The translations under genes and the position numbers were made by a program. This document shows, in pieces, positions 37,301-49,869 of a stretch of DNA of 64,000 bases (position 1 is its first letter; every line of letters begins with the position of its first letter). Origin of the DNA: Marchantia polymorpha subsp. ruderalis (lineage: Eukaryota > Streptophyta > Marchantiopsida > Marchantiales > Marchantiaceae); the NCBI GenBank assembly GCA_037833965.1, contig AP031352.1, forward strand, positions 414,501-478,500. The letters are read 5' to 3'. The notes below the pieces were generated by a model that worked only from the letters and a program-made list of their open reading frames with translations, did no database searches and was not told the DNA's origin.

Positions 37301-40300
37301 AGAAAAACGGCTATTAAGCTAAAAGACTGAAGGAGAACAATGAAATATACAACTGGAAAAGCATTGTAAGTTCAAGCATAAAAAACGTGGGACTGCTCAG
37401 TAAAGTTGTTGAACGCGTAACAAAACATCCACAGCACAGAGTTGACAAGAGATGTAACAAGATATTGATATATAAGATGCAGAGGCTATGCAATAATTTA
37501 ATGTCAACAGAGACATACTCATAAAGACTGTAAAAGACGTACTTTAAGTTTGTTTGCTACAAAGAAAAGACAGAGAAGTGCTTACAGAGGTAAATGACTC
37601 TTATGGTAAGCCTTCGGACAGCGTCGACATTTCGCGAGCTTCATTGAGTTGTCGATTCCTCCCTCTTCTTCACCTTTCCCACATTCTAAACAATTATGTG
37701 CAGGACAAAAGACCGACTCCGTTCCATCTTTGATATTCTTCGCGAATGTAGCGATCTCCCTCTTGGTCAATTTTGTAAAGCCACCAAGACACTCCGGATG
37801 ATAAAAGCGTCCGCAAAGAGCAACATCACATAAAAACACCTGCAAGAAACACGTAAATGCACTATTTCAATATCTTGTACTCAATGGTGCAATCAACATG
37901 CAACTACATGCACACAATATGCTACAAATGCCAGTACGCCAGTGATCTGTGCGAGCATGTTCCTTGTCCACTATGCAAGTGAGCATACCGATTCAAGGCA
38001 TTTGGTTTGACTGATTCAAAGCGCAGCTAATAACGGAGATGTTGTAACATAGCATGATGTATCTTAATGGCCACATTATTTCAATCATCCAGCCTGGTCG
38101 GTATTCTTTGATGGTTGAGAAGACGGATATTGAATGATATTTCGACTTGGATCTGCTGTCGGCGTCAGTTATCAACAACGGAGTTTCCCAACTTCTACAG
38201 GCCATTCCGTAATAATGTGTATATGACTTTCTAGGGTAGATCTTTCCTGACAGTACACTAGGGTAATATAAATTTATCAAAAGGTGGAATTTTTTCCACC
38301 AAACACTTCTATATCTTCGATTCCAAAATGAAAACCTTCCTTGCTTGGTGATTGGCACTCTTTTCAGTTCATGTTGGAAACAAATTATTGGAGTTTTCAG
38401 TCCTGTATCCACCAAGACCTTGTTTTAAATGATTATTTAAAACAAATAATCATTGAACATTAAGTGGGAAGCCCACTTTGTGTTTCATGAATTTTAAACT
38501 TTTGATCAATGTTACATCCTCATGACCGATTGCTGTCCCCTGACATCTCATTTTATACAGGTCATTTTCAAAATAAAATCCCTTATTTATTTGGAGCAAA
38601 ATTCAAAAGTTATGGGATTCTAAGCCTTACGAAATATAGAATTCAATCCATGGGATCATAGATGCTACTTTTCATTCATAGAAGAAGGTGCGCAATCTGG
38701 ATTACTTGTAAGGGACCTCCCTGTCCCTTACACTTATAACCAACAAATTGAGCTTTGGATTAAGAATTATTTTGAGTTTGAATGTACATAACACCTCCTC
38801 GGCAAATAACTCGTTTATCCCGTGAGTAGATATAGTTAGTGTGCATCAGTGTAGTTCACACGAAATGAATGATGACGAGACACAAAGTCCGACAGCAATT
38901 AGTGTAGTAAACCTATTCTCAGTATTGTCTGTGGTTGCTTGATTTACCTCCTTGTTTGCCCCTTCACTATTGCCCAAGTTGCCGCATATGAAGCATTGAT
39001 GGCGCTTATACTCGCAATTAGGACATCGCCAGCTTCCCATTTCCTGTCAAGATACATGACCAACACAATCATCGATCACAGAAATTGAAGTACATGTATG
39101 AGAACGGGTAACACACCGAGTCTTCAACTAAAGGAGATAGACGGGATGACTTCTACTTAGATAGCTGACATTCTGAAGTAATGTAACCCCAGAGATAGTC
39201 AAATCAGACATAAAAACTGTACGCTATATATAAACCGAGAGCCTTTAATGCCTAGGTTGCATATATCTATAACAGTTACTCTTCGAATAGATTAGGTTGT
39301 GACGCGCATGAGATAGTAGAACTAACCTTCACATCTTCCGACGTAAATCCCAATGATCTACACATTGACTCAGAAGACGCCTTGGCAGCTTCTATGGACG
39401 CATGGAAGGATCGAACGCAGGGACCATCACAGCTGTATAAAGCAGAAAAGCTTAGAAAATCCGGCACGGTTATAGAATCTTTCGCAACATAACAACGTCC
39501 TCACTACATACGTCTTCGTTAGACAAACCGGCTTCTACAAATCAGATGTGAAAGATGCTCAAGAGGCTATGCCTGCATACTTCATGCCTTAATGCCTTAA
39601 TGTCAACCGATAGCTTTGGTCTTGACTACTAACCTTACTTCTCAAGATTATAATGTATCACAAAACACAAAGATTCGTATAGAGGTAAAATCTACAAGCG
39701 TTCTGAAAGCAATAAAAATCCGCTAAAAAATATGGGTAAAAGCCAAGACATTCAACATGTCGAGCACAATGTCAATCGAAAATAGGTGGACTGACTTACA
39801 AGAGGAGGTCACCGCCATCATCACATATTGCACAAAATGCTGCATCTCCAACCTCCTCGTCATCACTATCTAAGTCCTCAGGAATGTCATCTTCACTGTA
39901 AATTGCAGTAAAAACTGAAGATAATTGCGGCTCGGCAGGTTTTTTGTTGTAGTCAGCTGGTAACACCGGCGGCTCTGCACTTTCCTCAGTGTTCACAGCA
40001 GCAAGGGAGGTCTTCGCTGGAACTTCGGTCTTCTCACTGGTGGATTTAAAATCATTCGAAATTTCTGAAGAATTTTCTGCAACATCAAGAGTCTCCTTTA
40101 AACCTTCGAGCTCTCTCACCTCTGCAACTTCAAGTATTTTATCTGAACTGCACCTTCACAGACAATGTGCCCTTTCAGAACTGAACACATTCACCTGTGT
40201 TTATATCTGGCGAAGCGACCTGGGTTCCACGTAATACTGAAGTTTGGAAAGAGCCGGTTTCTAAAGAGTATAATGGTTCCTAAAGAGCTTGGAGAACATA

Positions 40301-43300
40301 TCGTTCAGAGATTCTCGAACAATATTAAAAAGATGAGGTGACAGCTAATGCTGGAAACGGAAATCTGTGATGTGATCGAGAATTATAGAATGAAAGAAAC
40401 GCTGTAAGAATTCTTCTTGGAAAAAACGGTCATATCAGAGAGGGGATTAATGCAAAAGGAAGGAACTGGAAATCGACTACACTTGCTCCAGTAATTGATA
40501 GGAGCATTATCCAGTGGTGATGCAATAACAAGAGCACGCGCTGGAGACTTAGCCGGATGGACGTTTAGAAAGCTCTCCTGCTAAGGTATATTTACCTGTG
40601 AGACGAGGTATACATTGCAGGTTGGATTTCGAATTTGTAGTTTTACGAGCTCTCAGAGCTTTATGTTGTGAGAAAGATGGAATTTAAAAACTAAAAACCT
40701 ACATACCTAGATCTTATATTCAGGCTATTACATTTACATATGACACTAAATTATAGTTTAAGGTGACGTTGTGCTGAATAAGGAAAGGAAAAAAAGAACC
40801 TGGCTTGGAATTGCAGAGAAGTCTAACAAGGATGTGAATTACGAGATTACAGACCTAAGGATCACGAATGATGAAAAAGGATCTGTTTCAAGTCTAGCAG
40901 ATGGATTGACCATATGCAGACTCATGCAGTACATTGACTCTACAGCGGAGGTATTTGACCTGATCCAAATATTCGTTTCGAATCAGCTGGATTCGAATTT
41001 TCACATTGAAACGAACACTGAAGGTGCAATGGCATTGAAATAAGGGTTGTAGATTAAAACTCACGGTATCTGGTTTATAAGAAATGTATTCTATTTCAGA
41101 ATTGTTAAAAATGTAAACACAGCTATGACAATAACAAAGACATCAGGAATCTTTTTGTCACACACTGTAGCCGAGTATATTGCTGCAAGTGAAGCCCATA
41201 ATGACACACAAAGGTTCAAAAAACTCGTTCCTTAAATTGAGGAGCCGAGAGATGGCCCATCGATTCTTAATCTGAACTTTAAAGTGATATCTATTCAACG
41301 CGTGACAGAGACGCCCGTGAGAGATCAAAACATCTTGCAATCAATTACACATGTCAAGAATAAGAGAGATGACAGGATAGTTGCTGGCTTAGAAAGCATA
41401 CACAAATGAACAAGAGTTCTATCTGCCGAAAAAAGTTATAAGCTTTGTACGTGTAGCAAGCTGGCGCATGATGGGTTGCCAGCGTCACCTTCGGCATTCC
41501 ATAACATCCTCCCTCAGTCTACAAGTACAAAGTCTTTCTTACAAATTGTTCCAAGAAGTCAACATCGTGCATCATCTGCAATTTCCTGGTCTCTGTAAAA
41601 TGATGATAATCAGGAATATCGACCCACCACTCCATGTTAGTATGCTGAATCGCATCTACTTGAATTATGTCCTACTGCTTCCAGGTTTGTGTAGGTCTCT
41701 TTGTGCAGGCTCATCACCAGCATATAAGAACCTGTCAATACAAACGGCCCCTAATAATCGATAGAAGGTATAACTACAATGAAAAGGTTCGATAATCGAA
41801 AGTTGCAAAAGATGTTTAACAGAAAAGGCAGGTCTGTGATTGGGGAGAACAGTTAAGACTCACAGTCCCTAATTATATCTTCTTACGAGTTATGCTCTCT
41901 TAAAAAGAACAGATAATACAGGAAACGGTCAATCCAAGCCCGGAAGGAACCAAAATAGTTTTACAGTAACTTATAAGGTGATACTCAGACACATGTACCT
42001 ACCTTCTTGACCTCTACAGAGATATACAATGGCCTGTACACATATAAAGGAAAAGGTTACTCACACACACATGAAAGTACACTAGAAGGAAGTCAGATGA
42101 CATACCTAGAAATGTCTCTCGGTTCAATTCTCTTTGAAGAACTAACACCTTCCTCCTCGACACTTCCAACCTTCATCTGGTCATCCATAGTAGACATAGT
42201 CTCTGAGCGTCGCCTCTTCTTTCGCTTAAAGTCTCGCTGCAATAGCGGCTTCAGATCTTCCTCATCGGTCCCGGCATCAACTTCGCCTTCCGTTTCAGAC
42301 TCCACCACCCGCTTGCGTTTAGAAGTATTTTTCTTCACCAGAGCTATTTTCTTCTGGTCTCCGCTATCATCAATCTAACACAGACGAGTTGGAGAGGAGG
42401 AGAACAATTCGAGCTAAGATTAAAATGGTACTGGTGTTCTACTATTACACGTCGCAGGTGCTTCCGGTATTAATCGAAAACAAATCTATCCTTATTTCGA
42501 ACTTTAAGAGAATGAGGAAGCAGAGTGTAAAATATAGAACAGTACCGCAGATACCCAAGATCAAACAACATAATCGATTATGTGATATCATGATGGGAGA
42601 TCAGAGCAATCTAAGAGTCCCCGATAAACATAATGCTTACATTTTCGGGATCTGACTCCACCACGCGCTTGCGCTTAGACACCGATTTGATCGCATTGGC
42701 TATTTTATTCTGGAATCCGCTCTTCAGGGTCTAATCAAACACAAGGTAGCATACCGCGTTCAGAATTTCAAAGAGGAATAATCATATGTATAAGGAAGAA
42801 AAGCTACTGGTAACCATGGATGCAAGATGCATATAACGCTGATCATACGATCTTCTCCTGGCACAGAAATAATATTTACTTTCAATATTGCCATTCGAAG
42901 ATTATAGGGCAAGTCATTATTTATAAAATCAAATCTGATATGATAATATTTCCTTCTTTAACAAATATCATATAGAAAATAATACAGTTTATTCTATCTT
43001 TGTCAGAGAGTTAACAAAACACAGTCTTATTCTGACGAAAAACAGGTCGCCTTCTGTACCAGTCATCACTACGCAACTCGATTGTACAATGTGTTCCATC
43101 CACGCAACTAATATTCGCAGTTATGGTAACTGTATTGACTCAAATCTAGACCGGACCTTGAAGATTCTGAATTCGATATCTGGTCCACATTTTTTTTGTA
43201 ATCAATTTCAAAATCCGGAGCCAGTCTTATCCTCGAAATATAATACTGCTAACTTGAAACGATCTCTACTTCAGGACCCAAAGTATTGAACGTAATTAAC

Positions 43301-46300
43301 ACCTGAAGTTGACAAAATCTCCTAGTATCTATTACCATAACCTTTGATAACCATTTGCACTACTCACAATGAACCTCTAGTAGATATCTCAATCTGATGT
43401 ATAGCAGATGAAGATAAAGTTCACAGCTCCCGCAAGCGAGTAAACAAAGCGATCAAAACGAAAAATTACACACCTTGCAAAGTGGCACATTCGTCTGATG
43501 CCTCAAAATCAAATTTTCCTCCATTCTTTTTATAATCTACACAAAAAATCAAAGTCAGAGATTAAAAAGAAGTAATACTGAAACGGATAATGACCAATGT
43601 GCACAAGGTTTAACTAGGATATATCCTTCGTAGTCCAGCATGCTGAAAAACATATAAAATATATAGCTGCATTCACTGAACCTAGAATAATCCGAACATA
43701 GTAGATACATCGCAGGCTTAACTGGTACAAAATTGAGGTGTTGTGAATTTAATCTGACAGTCAAGCTAAGCAGTAACAACAAAATGTATATGGAAGAAAA
43801 AGAGGTGAATACTAATTTACCTCCTACACGGTAAAGACTCACTTACTTCATGGTCACCCTACTGTAGGGCTACCTTTTTGGCTAAGGAGTGACCAGCAAG
43901 GGTTTCAGATCTTTTTGTCCATACTCAAAGCTGAGCATGTGAACAGTATTTAATTATTGCTCCTCGGTAAATAAACATTTAAATATTCAGGTCAGAAACT
44001 AGATCTTGCCCGGTTATCAATCCCTCATTCTCTACTGACACCTGTGAGCTGTTAGATGACTAAAATGCGGGAGGTGATGGATAGCGATCTTGGTGAATTC
44101 AACATTCAAGAATACGGACATGGTCGGACCAGGCATCTTTGGGGGCTGGGCGGGCGGAGCCGTTGGAACGAGACGATGTTTCGTTATCCGAGACCTCCGG
44201 GATAGAACAGAACGATCGTGAGCTAGGCTCCTTAACTGCTTGGTTCAAAGTGGGGAGTGTTACATTGAGAGTTCTGATCTCTTGAGCATTTCTTATAATC
44301 TACCAAACCCTCAGGTAGATTACGAGAAACTAATCTACCTAAAGGTTAGGTTGAGTGTGAGTAAGCTGTGGCAACTGCAAGAGAGCTCACACTACCTGTT
44401 GAGGTACAGAGACTACTGGACGTGATCCATCTAGTTCACAGCTCTTTTCTAAACACCAAAAGAACTAAGGAAAAGAGCACATGAATGTCATGCGGTGATT
44501 ATGATAGTACTATGTGAAAGGTATGCGATATGCTATCATGTGGAATTATCATGAAAAAGAAATGCTGGCACCGAATTCATCCTTTCCGGTAGGTGGAAGT
44601 GATGAAGGGAAAGATGGCAGAAGTCGCTGTAGATGGAACAGTGATCATGCATGTTGACCAAAATAATTACAAGAAGAAAAACCGAATGGAGCTCAGGAAG
44701 AGAGGAATAAAGAGTAAAGATAACAAAAACTAAAGGTAAATTGCAAGAAGCATTACCATATCAGTCATTAAAGTTATTGTGTAGCTTATTTTAGACAAGA
44801 TGCTTCCATTACTTTGCACAGATAGCTAGCTAATACTGTCGAGTATAGTGATCCCGAGAGGAAGTCGGATTCCCCTTTAATTGGTTAAACAATTGACCTT
44901 GACAGTCCGATTGATAGTTCAGATATCTTAAGTGCTGTAGTACGTTTCGCCCATTCTGATAGTACTGGGGGTTGGCCCCTGGTTTCCCGTTTTGTTTCTT
45001 CTTACGGGTTGATGGGTCTTTTCATCCTCTTTGTTATCTACTTGGCTCCAGAGTCTTTTTGTTTAGAGTTGCAAGAAGCAGATGAAGAACGCATCTTGTT
45101 TCAGTCAGTGGGACTAAAATATGATGCTTTTAGCAATAGTCAATCAGGTGACCGACAAGATCATTTGTGATAGGCATGATATGTAAGTTAGAAGTCGATG
45201 GGAATATGAGCACAGGAAGTATACATCCTTGATAAGCAAAAAGGGTCTTCAGTCTATGAAAGATTCAGATAATGACTACAGCTTCATAGAAAATCATTGA
45301 GTGAGTACATGTCCATGCAAATAGGTGTCCCTTTTGGTTGCTCACCGTCACATTTCGTAGTTGTGGTACTCTTCCTTTCCGAGCAAACTTTTTGACGACC
45401 AAGTTATAATTCTTCTTCAAGACATTCCTGATCTTAGGCTTGTCTACACTGCAAATCGGGAGGTCAAACGTTAAAAGTCAATCTAGAAGAGATAAACGAA
45501 TTTTTCGGGCACACTCCTGTCTGAAAGATTCCAAGATGCTTACCCAAGGTTTCTCTGGATTTTGTTGTAATAGGTTTGGGCTTTCTTTAACTTCCTCCCC
45601 CATTTCATAGCAAGCTCCAAAAATTCAACTATGATAAGACAATCCTCAATCGCAGCCTCGAATCTCTTGGCTGCTGTGCAAAGTTTAATCCTGCGATAGA
45701 TCCGTTAATATATGTCAATACAACACCTACTAGGTTATAGACGGCATCAGCAGTCCATGAGAACTGCACACATAACATAACTGGCAGAAAATGAAGCATG
45801 GTTAAAAGGCAAATGAGTGCATATCCAGGTGAGATATGTTCACTCGGATACATGCCAGAAAAGGAACAAGGGACAATTTACAAACTTAGAGTCCCGGACA
45901 TCGCTCTATCGTAATATGATCCGGCTGCTTCGGATGCTCAAGGGTAAATAGGGGTGTGCAGTGACCGCACGGGTTGTTCAGGTATATTGTAGATATTGTA
46001 AAGCCAAGTACACTAACACTTGAAACATCGAAAGCCATGGAGGAAGTCATGAATGATAAGACCTAAAGAAAATATGATAAAAGGGAAAATAATAAAATAA
46101 ATGAATGAAGATGGTTTGAGACTACACAGGGGTTTATGATGAAGCTCCACGCTTGTAGTAAATTGATTGCTACACCGTTTGGTGGATTCATATCGCTGAG
46201 TGGCCTTTAAGAAACATCTCTCTCTGAGAACAGAGAACCTAGAAAACTGAAGACTATACGCATCGTGTAGTAATGGATCCTATAATTGTGGATCATCCTG

Positions 46301-49300
46301 ACGATAGCCCCGACCCGACCCGGAGCTTGGACGTATGAGAGATTATGGTGATAAAGTGAGGTAGTGTGATACGACCATGTTTTCTGCGGTGATGTTCTCC
46401 ACGTTTCCCTTCATAGGAGGTAATGGAAAGTCAGAAACTGAGGAATCCCAAGTCATTGAAATACCATCGATCGCCTGGGAAAGCACTGCTGAGTAAGCAA
46501 GATTCTTGGAATTGACGGATTCTCCAAGGGCTGAGAAGAAATATACAACATACCATCAAATATACAGCTGATGCTATAAATAAGGAAGAGCTGGATCTCC
46601 CGGAGAACTTGAAGTCATAAGAGAACAAGGCAGCTAGAGATAATACACAATTTACAGACATCATATAGGCTGGGAAGATTTGGTTCTGGAACTGGGGACA
46701 TAGGTTGTCGAGGAGGTAATCTAACCAGGAGATTGATAAATCTAAAGGCAGAATTCTCGTGTTGTAGGAGGTGGCTTTTGTCGTTGTAGAAAGATGGAGC
46801 CAACTAGGAGAAGACGAGCACCGATCCAACTTCACCACGTAGTAAGAGACGTGTAAAAACAGAGATGTCTAGCTTGAGATCTGCCAACTTAAGGACCGTG
46901 AGGAAAAAAATTAAATTGTAGCAGATGGATAGTTGGTGTTCTGTAGAAAAGGTTGTCACAGCGGGGTCGATAATAATCGACTCAACGCCTCGTAGACCAC
47001 ATCAGAATATCTCGGATCCAGAACTTAACCTCCTGGTTTACTATAAAGTACCAAATAGAATATGCCAAGAATAGGAGCAAGGGTAGTAGTGTCTTGTAAT
47101 CTGCAGCTAGCGAGAAGTCAGAAGCAGAATTGTTAATGAATCAAGGATTACTGTAGGTTTGTGTAGTTTCCCTACGTGAAAGGTAAGGAGACGGGTTTTC
47201 CTTTCTTGCTCATGAGTCATCAAAAGAAAAGTAGGTGATGGAACTCAGTTCTAATGCTTAGTGCAGTTCTAATGCTTAGTGCAGTTTTCAACCATGAAGA
47301 GAGGAATGGAAAAAACATTTCCTTTTAAATCTTCTTCATCATGAGTTATGTACATGAACGTGGAATTTACATATACAGTCATGACTCCATAAGATCAGGA
47401 GGTATGTGAAGTCAATTCAGGTCGAAAGTAGATAGAAAAGTCTATATTGAGTGCGAAACTCCAAGATTTTTTATCATTTATGTTGTACAAGAGGACTTTT
47501 GAAACTCTGACATGTGACAGGAATTGGGTGAAAGCTGTATGAAAACATGTGGGAGGAAAGCGGCTCCTCGCATATCTTTCATACAGCAACGGTTACCCTT
47601 AGAGCAGAGGTATAACATTAAAAGATTGATACTCTGTTGAGCTGCGGCGAAGGATGTAACCGTAGCAATATGGAACCTTATCTCTTACGCAGCCGGATGC
47701 ATTGTGAATGTCAAGGTAACAGGAAGTAGTGTGAATTTCGATGCATAGTGAATATCATGGTAACCGGATGCATTGTGAATGTCATGGCATATTTACAACT
47801 GAAATAATCGATGTATTCAATAGACAAGAATGGCATACATTCCCACTTAGACGTGTAGACATCCGCGAGGTTGGTAGCTACTAATGAGATGAACAGTTGC
47901 TGGGAAGTAACTTACCATGTACTCTTAGCTTCTGTGGCAGCTGTAGCTTCCCTTACGTACAGCACCAGCTGAGCGTTCTCGTCAGGTCGCATCGTCCATG
48001 AATCAATTGTGCGCATGTAATTTGTGGTGGAATGTTCAGACAGAGATGCAATCAAGATCAACTTCACCTCATATTCTTCACCTTCTTTGCCATCGAAGAC
48101 AAGGTCAAGTATAGAAGCTGGTTGCTTGTCTTTCACATCACCACTTCTGAATATCTTGAAATTATAAGCTTGCATATCAGTAGAGTTAACGTCATCCTCT
48201 GTTAAGCATTGTTGATCTCTTGACTCTAGACCATCATCATTCTTGGATTCATACTCCTCTTGCTCTGAAACAAAGCTGTCAGCATTTTTAAATTCTGAGG
48301 CGCTGGAGTGAGAGGCGGAAGGATCCAGAGATACTGGAATATCTACTCCTGGTACCAGAAGAGAACTGCCTGCACCCTTTGGAACCGACGCTTCTGAGCG
48401 AGAATTACTTCCCTCCTCTCTCCACCTGTGCAATAAATCAGTAGTTCAAAGGTCCATTAGGACAGAAGTACATGAGATCCGAATGATGTAGACTGATTAA
48501 TGGTAGATTAGACTCTGAAAGCATCCCCAGGTCAAAAATAGCACAGTAATACTTGGATGTCTCCAACGATTCTTAGTACGAAGGTAAACCAACATACCGT
48601 CCACCAACCAACAGACTGTCGACCGAAACCCAGGCGAAGTACATTGACTTACATTATCTTCCGCCTGCCTCCATTAATGTTGCCTTCCGAATCAGATTCC
48701 AACTCATCCATAACAAGTGTTCCCTCTTCAACTGAACCCAAGAAAGTATTATCAACAAATTTTCTACTGAGTAAAGTGATGCACTCAGCAATCTGTTCTC
48801 TCCGACTCCTTTGAATTCCGTCCCCAGCCCCAAGTCTCCTCCACCCTTGTAGAGGCTTTGTACCTAATTCCCAGGAGGACGGCATCTCGAGGCACCAAGA
48901 TGTGTCTGGCACTAGTGCCTTAACAGCACAAGCAACTGTTCGTGCCATGGTGTGCGTGTGGATAGCACAAGAACTGAAGTCAATTACTTCATTGGTCTAA
49001 GGTCGACGAATCTCTCCACTGTCCAAATTTGCTTCCCTCCCCCACTTTGATGAAATATGTGAAAACACTGAAGTATATCTGATGACAGAGAACGTCAAGA
49101 AGCTTAAAAACAATATAATAAGTTGTTTAAGCATGCAAATACTCCACCATTGAAAGCACTAAACACAACCACCGCCGAAGGTCTTAAAAAAACATATCTA
49201 AGTTAGCATGTAGCAGACTCCAGGGCCTTCATGCAAGAATCTGTAAACACATACAATTGAAGTCACCCAAAAAAAAATACTGGAAGTCACAACGACATCT

Positions 49301-49869
49301 GTGAGGTGCCCGCATACTGATAAAGACATACAAATGAGCACTCCTCAGTTTCCCAGATTCACTTCAACAAAGTCGGACATCGAACCTCACTCTAGGAAAA
49401 ACCCGGTATTTAAACTCTTCCTTATAATACACCGGTCAAAAAGATGACTACTACTATTGATCGAAATTCCTAATAATCGGAAACTCGAAGTTTCGAGAGG
49501 AAGACTGAAAACCGCTCTTGAAGGCGTCCAAAACGACTAACTGAGAAACCAATGATCTCCACATTGACTCCAGCATAAATGTCGCTCGAAGAACATATGA
49601 ATTCAAATGAACGGCATGAACCAATTACCAAACAAAGTTTGCCAACGTGGATGTGCAACCTTCTGATGACAATTATTGGGTGTTCACTGAGGTATAGTCT
49701 GAACTCCCCATTCCGCTTCCAGCCCAAAACAGTTCACGTATGCTTGAGTAGAATCACCACTGAATTGCTATCAAATAGGTGACGCAACAACTGCATTACT
49801 ATGTACAAGTTCATAAGCACATGCGTACCTTGAAGGTAGAATCGAAGAAGGCTGCGGGGGTTTATCCAT
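28399..49869 (-). CDS. EDM2: EDM2-type PHD-finger chromatin protein, 23 coding exons
   Basis: Exons in transcript order: 49829-49869, 48653-48973, 47916-48425, 45544-45690, 45346-45448, 43474-43536, 42641-42730, 42106-42374, 39800-40147, 39327-39432, 38948-39043, 37586-37839, 36944-37039, 36382-36831, 35200-35335, 34899-35000, 34553-34645, 34297-34338, 34057-34167, 32528-32599, 32301-32419, 31859-31928, 28399-29712. All junctions are GT-AG and phase-consistent, giving 1650 residues. Residues about 620-817 form the EDM2 PHD array: CAICDDGGDLLFCDGPC (620-636), WRCPNCEYKRHQCFIC (671-686), FYHPEC (710-715) and CRRCPKAYH. A methyltransferase-like fold follows: LLHGTRYTSFGRHFTNPEK, VVDFCCGANDF (1090-1100), GLNPPFG (1153-1159), LIVPPET, SFYLPGS (from 1214). 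A proline-rich tail ends GSGGWIED, like the GGWIND end of Arabidopsis EDM2. The N-terminal third is more diverged. Arabidopsis EDM2 is nuclear and controls heterochromatin-containing introns and transposons (for example RPP7 and IBM1 transcript processing). I infer a similar role here. The first exon is the least certain. Confidence 0.93.
29713..31858 (-). other. Intron 22 of the EDM2-type gene, with hairpin
   Basis: This 2.1-kb intron lies between the exons encoding LLSGK and SFYLPGS. It is AT-rich and has no ORF of note. It contains a 15-bp perfect inverted repeat (30692-30706 and 30743-30757) with a 36-base interior that can partly pair further. A foldback element or a structured RNA is possible. 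Confidence 0.7.
30692..30757. repeat. Perfect 15-bp inverted repeat in EDM2 intron 22
   Basis: Arms atgcatccaatatta and its exact reverse complement flank 36 bases. After one mismatch the arms pair for three more bases outward. Inside, tatgt (30707-30711) can pair with acata (30736-30740), extending the stem with a two-base bulge. Confidence 0.85.
37840..38947 (-). other. Intron 11 of the EDM2-type gene with three hairpins
   Basis: This 1.1-kb intron interrupts the PHD array. It holds perfect inverted repeats at 38428-38454 (11-bp arms), 38462-38478 (7-bp arms) and 38707-38732 (9-bp arms). A 140-codon minus-strand ORF (37993-38415) lies beside them and matches no family I know. The cluster suggests an inserted element, but no target-site duplication was identified. 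Confidence 0.6.
42106..42730 (-). repeat. Duplicated basic exon in the EDM2-type gene
   Basis: Coding exons 7 (42641-42730) and 8 (42106-42374) both contain a KIA block followed by a spacer and the motif SKRKRVVES (residues 413-421 and 443-451). At the DNA level the shared stretch of about 25 bases differs at only three positions. This looks like duplication of a nuclear-localisation-type segment. Exon 8 continues into an acidic stretch and a second basic cluster, RDFKRKKRRR. Confidence 0.8.
43537..45345 (-). other. Intron 5 of the EDM2-type gene, possible retroelement remnant
   Basis: This 1.8-kb intron contains a GC-richer insert around 44100-44460. A purine-rich run followed by gtgttaca at about 44251-44265 resembles the polypurine tract and LTR start of Copia-type elements. 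A perfect inverted repeat with 10-bp arms lies at 44313-44340 (aggtagatta, 8-base loop). No reverse transcriptase or integrase motif is visible, so the assignment is weak. Confidence 0.35.
45691..47915 (-). other. Intron 3 of the EDM2-type gene with small tandem repeats
   Basis: This 2.2-kb intron contains two exact tandem copies of an 18-bp unit (cagttctaatgcttagtg at 47246-47281). It also has three degenerate copies of a unit containing gatgcattgtgaatgtca (about 47694-47718, 47740-47764 and 47766-47790). No coding exon was identified in it, and the flanking exons join in phase without one. Confidence 0.65.

Noticed and set aside
37993-38415. 140-codon ORF as an independent gene inside EDM2 intron 11
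   Set aside because: No recognisable domain and no splice or promoter evidence; flanking EDM2 exons join in phase without it.
40771-41764. Plus-strand ORFs of 90 and 98 codons within EDM2 intron 8
   Set aside because: Antisense to a spliced gene, no domain, and compatible with chance.
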